From Methanobacteriota archaeon (GTDB lineage Archaea; Thermoplasmatota; Poseidoniia; Poseidoniales; Thalassarchaeaceae): a stretch of 7,377 bases of DNA. Position 1 is the stretch's first letter. The number at the start of each line of letters is the position of its first letter. Shown piece by piece: positions 4,876-7,377 of this stretch. A program made the translations under genes and the position numbers. Location of the stretch: NCBI GenBank assembly GCA_002685895.1, contig NYYK01000003.1, positions 1-7,377 of the forward strand, written 5' to 3'. The notes beneath the pieces were generated by a model, which saw nothing but the letters and a program-made list of their open reading frames with translations, searched no databases and was not told the DNA's origin.

Positions 4876-5325
4876 TTAGGCTCTCCAAGTGGCCCATGAT
4901 TTTGGTGTTTCACGTACATGGAAGGCGGCAAGACGCAATTCATTACCATAGATAGTGTGAATGTAAGGAAATACTTGTTCGTATGCCCATTTGGCTAAAT
5001 TTTCAGCCGTTGGGATAAATGGTACTATTACGGTTCGGTGTTCATCACCCATACTATTGAGTGCAGCTAGTGCATCAGAATCACCCTCATATACAATGAA
5101 AGCGTGGTCAACAACATCGTGAATTTTCTCAGTAAGTATTCTAGAGATATCTGAAAAATCGATTAGCATTCCTTCTTCAGAAACATCTAACTCGGTGACT
5201 ACTTCTCCTTCAACTTCAGCCTCCCAGCGATAGCGATGCCCGTGCATATGCCTGCACTTGCTCTTGTGATTTGGTACTCTATGTCCGGTATCAGTTTCCA
5301 CCCATCGTCGTATACTACTAGTCAT
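4876..5325 (-). CDS. queD: 6-carboxy-tetrahydropterin synthase QueD
   Basis: QueD converts 7,8-dihydroneopterin triphosphate to 6-carboxy-5,6,7,8-tetrahydropterin, the second step from GTP to preQ0. The 149-residue product shows zinc ligands H15, H28 and H30, with catalytic C24, in the CRHMHGH motif (24-30). It also has a VVDHAF segment (71-76) carrying the Asp/His expected in the active site, and the terminal VRETPKSWATWR, whose E139 corresponds to the pterin-anchoring Glu in VxET. It is somewhat longer than typical QueD (about 120), with extra residues in the loop at about 38-52. ATG 5325 is preferred because GAGAGTGA lies just upstream; an in-frame TTG at 5355 would add ten residues. It is the last gene of the folE-queE-queC-queD unit, 34 bases after queC. 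The PTPS relatives share this fold, but the operon makes QueD nearly certain. Confidence 0.94.
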   Translation of the reverse strand: MTSSIRRWVETDTGHRVPNHKSKCRHMHGHRYRWEAEVEGEVVTELDVSEEGMLIDFSDISRILTEKIHDVVDHAFIVYEGDSDALAALNSMGDEHRTVIVPFIPTAENLAKWAYEQVFPYIHTIYGNELRLAAFHVRETPKSWATWRA

Positions 5326-5359
5326 ATTTTCACTCTCTTTTATTGAATATATCAAACAA

Positions 5360-6151
5360 TCATGGTGCTACTCCGTTATGATTTTGTTCAACTGCAAGTG
5401 CATCATCTAAGACTTCTTCCCACGGTTTGACATATGTTACTGGATCTTTTCTTCCGATTGCGTGGAAAGCTAGTATGCGCTCAATATCTGCACCAGAGGT
5501 GCCCGCAGAACGCCCCATAGAGTCAGGGTTGTATGAGGTGTTGGTATTGGCGAACACTGTATCAAAATCTAGTTCAAGAAGAGAGATTGCTTTCTCGGCA
5601 TCTCGCAAGATAGTCTCTTTGTGTCCGTCAATGTATGGGAGGTGAAATGAGACGAACTCTGAATCCCAATTACCCACTTCAAATGCGGCCCCAAGAGCAA
5701 CGTAGAATTCCGGCCTACAGTCTGGGTAAATGGCATGATCACCAGAATGGACGCCCAAAGCAATCTCAACATTTACTCTCTTTTTGATTGCAATTGAAAG
5801 TGCATACCCGTACAGGATTGAGGCAAAGATTGCATTTCTATTCGGTACCACAGTTGCCTTCATCTGCTCTTCCTCATAATGCCCTTCTGGCACCGGCATA
5901 GAATCGTCAGTAAGCGCAGAGTGAAATGAAGACATAGCCGAGGTTAGGTCAATTACTTGATGCTCCACATGGTATCCATTCTGCGAAAGGTAGGTGAGAT
6001 TTGCTTGGGCTCTTTGGACCTCAACTAGGTGTTTCTGCCCATAGTTGTAAGAAATTGCATTTACCTCGTATCCATCAGCCAGTAATCTCATCAATAGGGA
6101 AGTGGAATCCATACCACCTGAAAGAGCCATCACTGCAACCTTTCTTGACAT
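5360..6151 (-). CDS. queC: 7-cyano-7-deazaguanine synthase QueC lacking the zinc-site cysteines
   Basis: QueC makes preQ0 from 7-carboxy-7-deazaguanine, ammonia and ATP. The 263-residue product has the PP-loop SGGMDS (11-16), SYNYGQKH (34-41), the VVPNRN motif (101-106), GVHSGDHAIYPDCRPEF (133-149) and the closing GRKDPVTY (233-240). Canonical QueC carries four zinc-binding cysteines in a TCYN...CGxCxxC segment. Here that segment reads TSYNPDSMGRSAGTSGADIER (205-225), with Ser, Thr, Gly or Asp in all those places; the only cysteine in the protein is C145. The reading frame is intact on both sides, so a frameshift does not explain this. The ATG overlaps the queE stop by one base (TAATG), with GGGGGTTGA upstream, so the genes are coupled. 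Placement among folE, queE and queD supports a true preQ0 synthase rather than a distant PP-loop paralogue. Confidence 0.93.
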   Translation of the reverse strand: MSRKVAVMALSGGMDSTSLLMRLLADGYEVNAISYNYGQKHLVEVQRAQANLTYLSQNGYHVEHQVIDLTSAMSSFHSALTDDSMPVPEGHYEEEQMKATVVPNRNAIFASILYGYALSIAIKKRVNVEIALGVHSGDHAIYPDCRPEFYVALGAAFEVGNWDSEFVSFHLPYIDGHKETILRDAEKAISLLELDFDTVFANTNTSYNPDSMGRSAGTSGADIERILAFHAIGRKDPVTYVKPWEEVLDDALAVEQNHNGVAP

Positions 6152-6849
6152 TATTCAACCCCCATCCATTTGTGAGTTTGCAGAGATAATCTCCATTTAG
6201 GATTCGATTTAACCATTTCATTAGTGTTTTGAAAATTGATACCATTCCACGCAGCATCCTTTGACTCTTCATACATAGGTTGAAGGAAATGGTGAGTAAA
6301 TCCTGCTACGAGGTCATCGTACATTGAGAGTTTTTGCCCAACCCATACGACTTTGAGTTCATCACCAACACACTGGCGGATTTTGACCGATGTATACAAC
6401 TGATTCTTAGGTGAAACGCAAATCCAGTCAACAACACCTTCAGGCAATTCGATGGTGCCATTGGTTTCTATAGCTAATGAATATCCCAAGGGGTGTAGAA
6501 CCTGTGAAAGAGTCTCTAGGTCTTGAAGGGCAGGCTCACCACCGGTGAATACTATGCGTTCACAATCCCAGGACTCTAATTTTTCGACAATCTGTCGAAG
6601 AGTGATGTTCTCCCATTCATCAAACTTAGTATCACACCAACTACAGGCTAAATTACATCCTCCAAATCTAATGAATATAGAAGGCACCCCTACATGAAAG
6701 CCCTCACCCTGAATTGAGTAGAACATTTCAACGACTGGGAACTCTTGCTCAAGCGGATCCTCATTCTTGAGTCCCTTTTTCGGTATGATTGATTCATCAA
6801 TGATTGGCACAATAGGAACAGCAACTAATTCTCTAGTTTCATCTTCCAT
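6151..6849 (-). CDS. queE: 7-carboxy-7-deazaguanine synthase QueE (radical SAM)
   Basis: QueE performs the radical-SAM ring contraction of 6-carboxy-tetrahydropterin to 7-carboxy-7-deazaguanine. The 232-residue product has the QueE hallmark FYSIQGEG (43-50), the [4Fe-4S] motif C65-x3-C69-x2-C72 (CNLACSWC), and the SAM-binding TGGEP (102-106). It also has a SPKN segment and the ETNGT motif. Before the IQGEG motif there is an N-terminal extension of about 38 residues, hydrophobic then charged, that is not usual for the family and looks disordered. ATG 6849, three bases after GGTGGT, is preferred. A TTG at 6870 would add seven residues and leave only three bases after folE. It lies between folE and queC, with a one-base overlap into queC. 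Confidence 0.94.
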   Translation of the reverse strand: MEDETRELVAVPIVPIIDESIIPKKGLKNEDPLEQEFPVVEMFYSIQGEGFHVGVPSIFIRFGGCNLACSWCDTKFDEWENITLRQIVEKLESWDCERIVFTGGEPALQDLETLSQVLHPLGYSLAIETNGTIELPEGVVDWICVSPKNQLYTSVKIRQCVGDELKVVWVGQKLSMYDDLVAGFTHHFLQPMYEESKDAAWNGINFQNTNEMVKSNPKWRLSLQTHKWMGVE

Positions 6850-6873
6850 GATACCACCAGCATTATTCAATAC

Positions 6874-7377
6874 TCACGATAGTGAGGGGCTACGTATCAG
6901 TTGCATAAGTTCAGTTCTTGCTTCTGATTTATCGAAGAAAACTCCTCTCATTGCACTAGTAGTCATTATTGAGTTTTGTTTTTTGACGCCTCGGCATTGC
7001 ATACAACCGTGACTCGCTTCAATAATTACCGCACACCCTAGAGGAGACAGTTGCTCCTCTAAATCATCTGCAACGGATTTAGTAATCCGCTCTTGATTTT
7101 GCAGACGTCGGCAATGCATTTCAAGAATACGTGCGAGTTTACTAATCCCAACAATGTGCCCAGTAGGGATGTAGGCAATGTGCCCCCGCCCATGGAAAGG
7201 TTGCAGATGGTGCTCACAAGTAGAATGGAACTCAATGTCGCGCAGTAGCACAATCCCATCGTATCCTTCAGCATTGAAAGTGGCATCTAGCACTTCACTA
7301 GCATTTTGTTGATAACCAGAATATATTTCTTCAAATGAATCAATTACGCGCTTTGGCGTGTTTACCAAACCTTCACG
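6874..7377 (-). CDS. folE: GTP cyclohydrolase I (FolE, type IA), 5' partial
   Basis: FolE converts GTP to 7,8-dihydroneopterin triphosphate, the entry step to preQ0. The frame runs to the right edge, giving 167 residues beginning REGLVNTPKRV, which corresponds to the conserved REGLxxTPxR of the family. The true start, probably 15-35 codons upstream, is therefore outside the window, and the TTG at 7368 is internal. Zinc ligands C54 and H57 (CEHH) and C125 (HGCMQCRG) are present, as are GRGHIAYIP, VGISKLAR, QNQERIT and TSAMRG. It is the bacterial-type FolE1 fold rather than the MptA/FolE2 enzyme used by many euryarchaea. It is the first visible gene of the minus-strand preQ0 operon; its promoter is outside. 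Confidence 0.95.
   Translation of the reverse strand, partial: REGLVNTPKRVIDSFEEIYSGYQQNASEVLDATFNAEGYDGIVLLRDIEFHSTCEHHLQPFHGRGHIAYIPTGHIVGISKLARILEMHCRRLQNQERITKSVADDLEEQLSPLGCAVIIEASHGCMQCRGVKKQNSIMTTSAMRGVFFDKSEARTELMQLIRSPSLS

Noticed and set aside
5475..5539. Frameshift as the cause of missing cysteines in queC
   Set aside because: TSYN before and AFHAIGRKDPVTY after the segment are in the same frame and match QueC, and the length between them is normal.
7360..7368. TTG at 7368 as the folE start
   Set aside because: The frame continues to the edge and encodes REG just before it, part of the conserved REGLxxTPxR motif, so the gene is cut by the window.

Overview
The window reads as a chromosomal fragment of an archaeon, most likely a marine planktonic Thermoplasmatota lineage such as Marine Group II (Poseidoniales). 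The evidence is a compact archaeal/eukaryal-type ribosomal cluster (eS19, PDCD5-like, eL39, eL31, eS17), GGAGGTGAT-type Shine-Dalgarno sites, an archaeal-looking TATA box, and secreted beta-rich surface proteins beside a preQ0 pathway. The archaeal assignment is firm; the Poseidoniales assignment is inferred from gene content and style.

Layout. (1) Positions 1-1876, minus strand: two envelope genes. One is a membrane protein with two transmembrane segments around a large external domain. The other, downstream, is a secreted beta-sandwich protein whose 3' end lies outside the window. A perfect inverted repeat lies between them. (2) Positions 1877-2012: divergent intergenic region with a GC-rich inverted repeat and a TATA box driving the plus-strand operon. 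(3) Positions 2013-4875, plus strand: tightly packed genes for eS19, PDCD5-like protein, eL39 (51 aa), eL31, an unusual eS17, an unknown protein of about 82 aa and a TrmJ-like SPOUT tRNA 2'-O-methyltransferase. Intergenic gaps are a few to about 30 bases, and several starts are TTG. (4) Positions 4876-7377, minus strand: folE-queE-queC-queD, the complete route from GTP to preQ0, converging on trmJ with no spacer. folE is cut by the right window edge.

The two strands share a translation theme: ribosomal subunits and a tRNA methyltransferase on one, the 7-deazaguanine precursor of archaeosine in tRNA on the other.

Two features stand out. The eS17 protein carries an insert of about 90 residues with ten cysteines, built as two 31-residue repeats, splitting the otherwise small eS17 fold. 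The QueC protein keeps its PP-loop and other core motifs but has lost every cysteine of the usual C-terminal zinc site. No transposons, CRISPR arrays, tRNA or rRNA genes were recognised.
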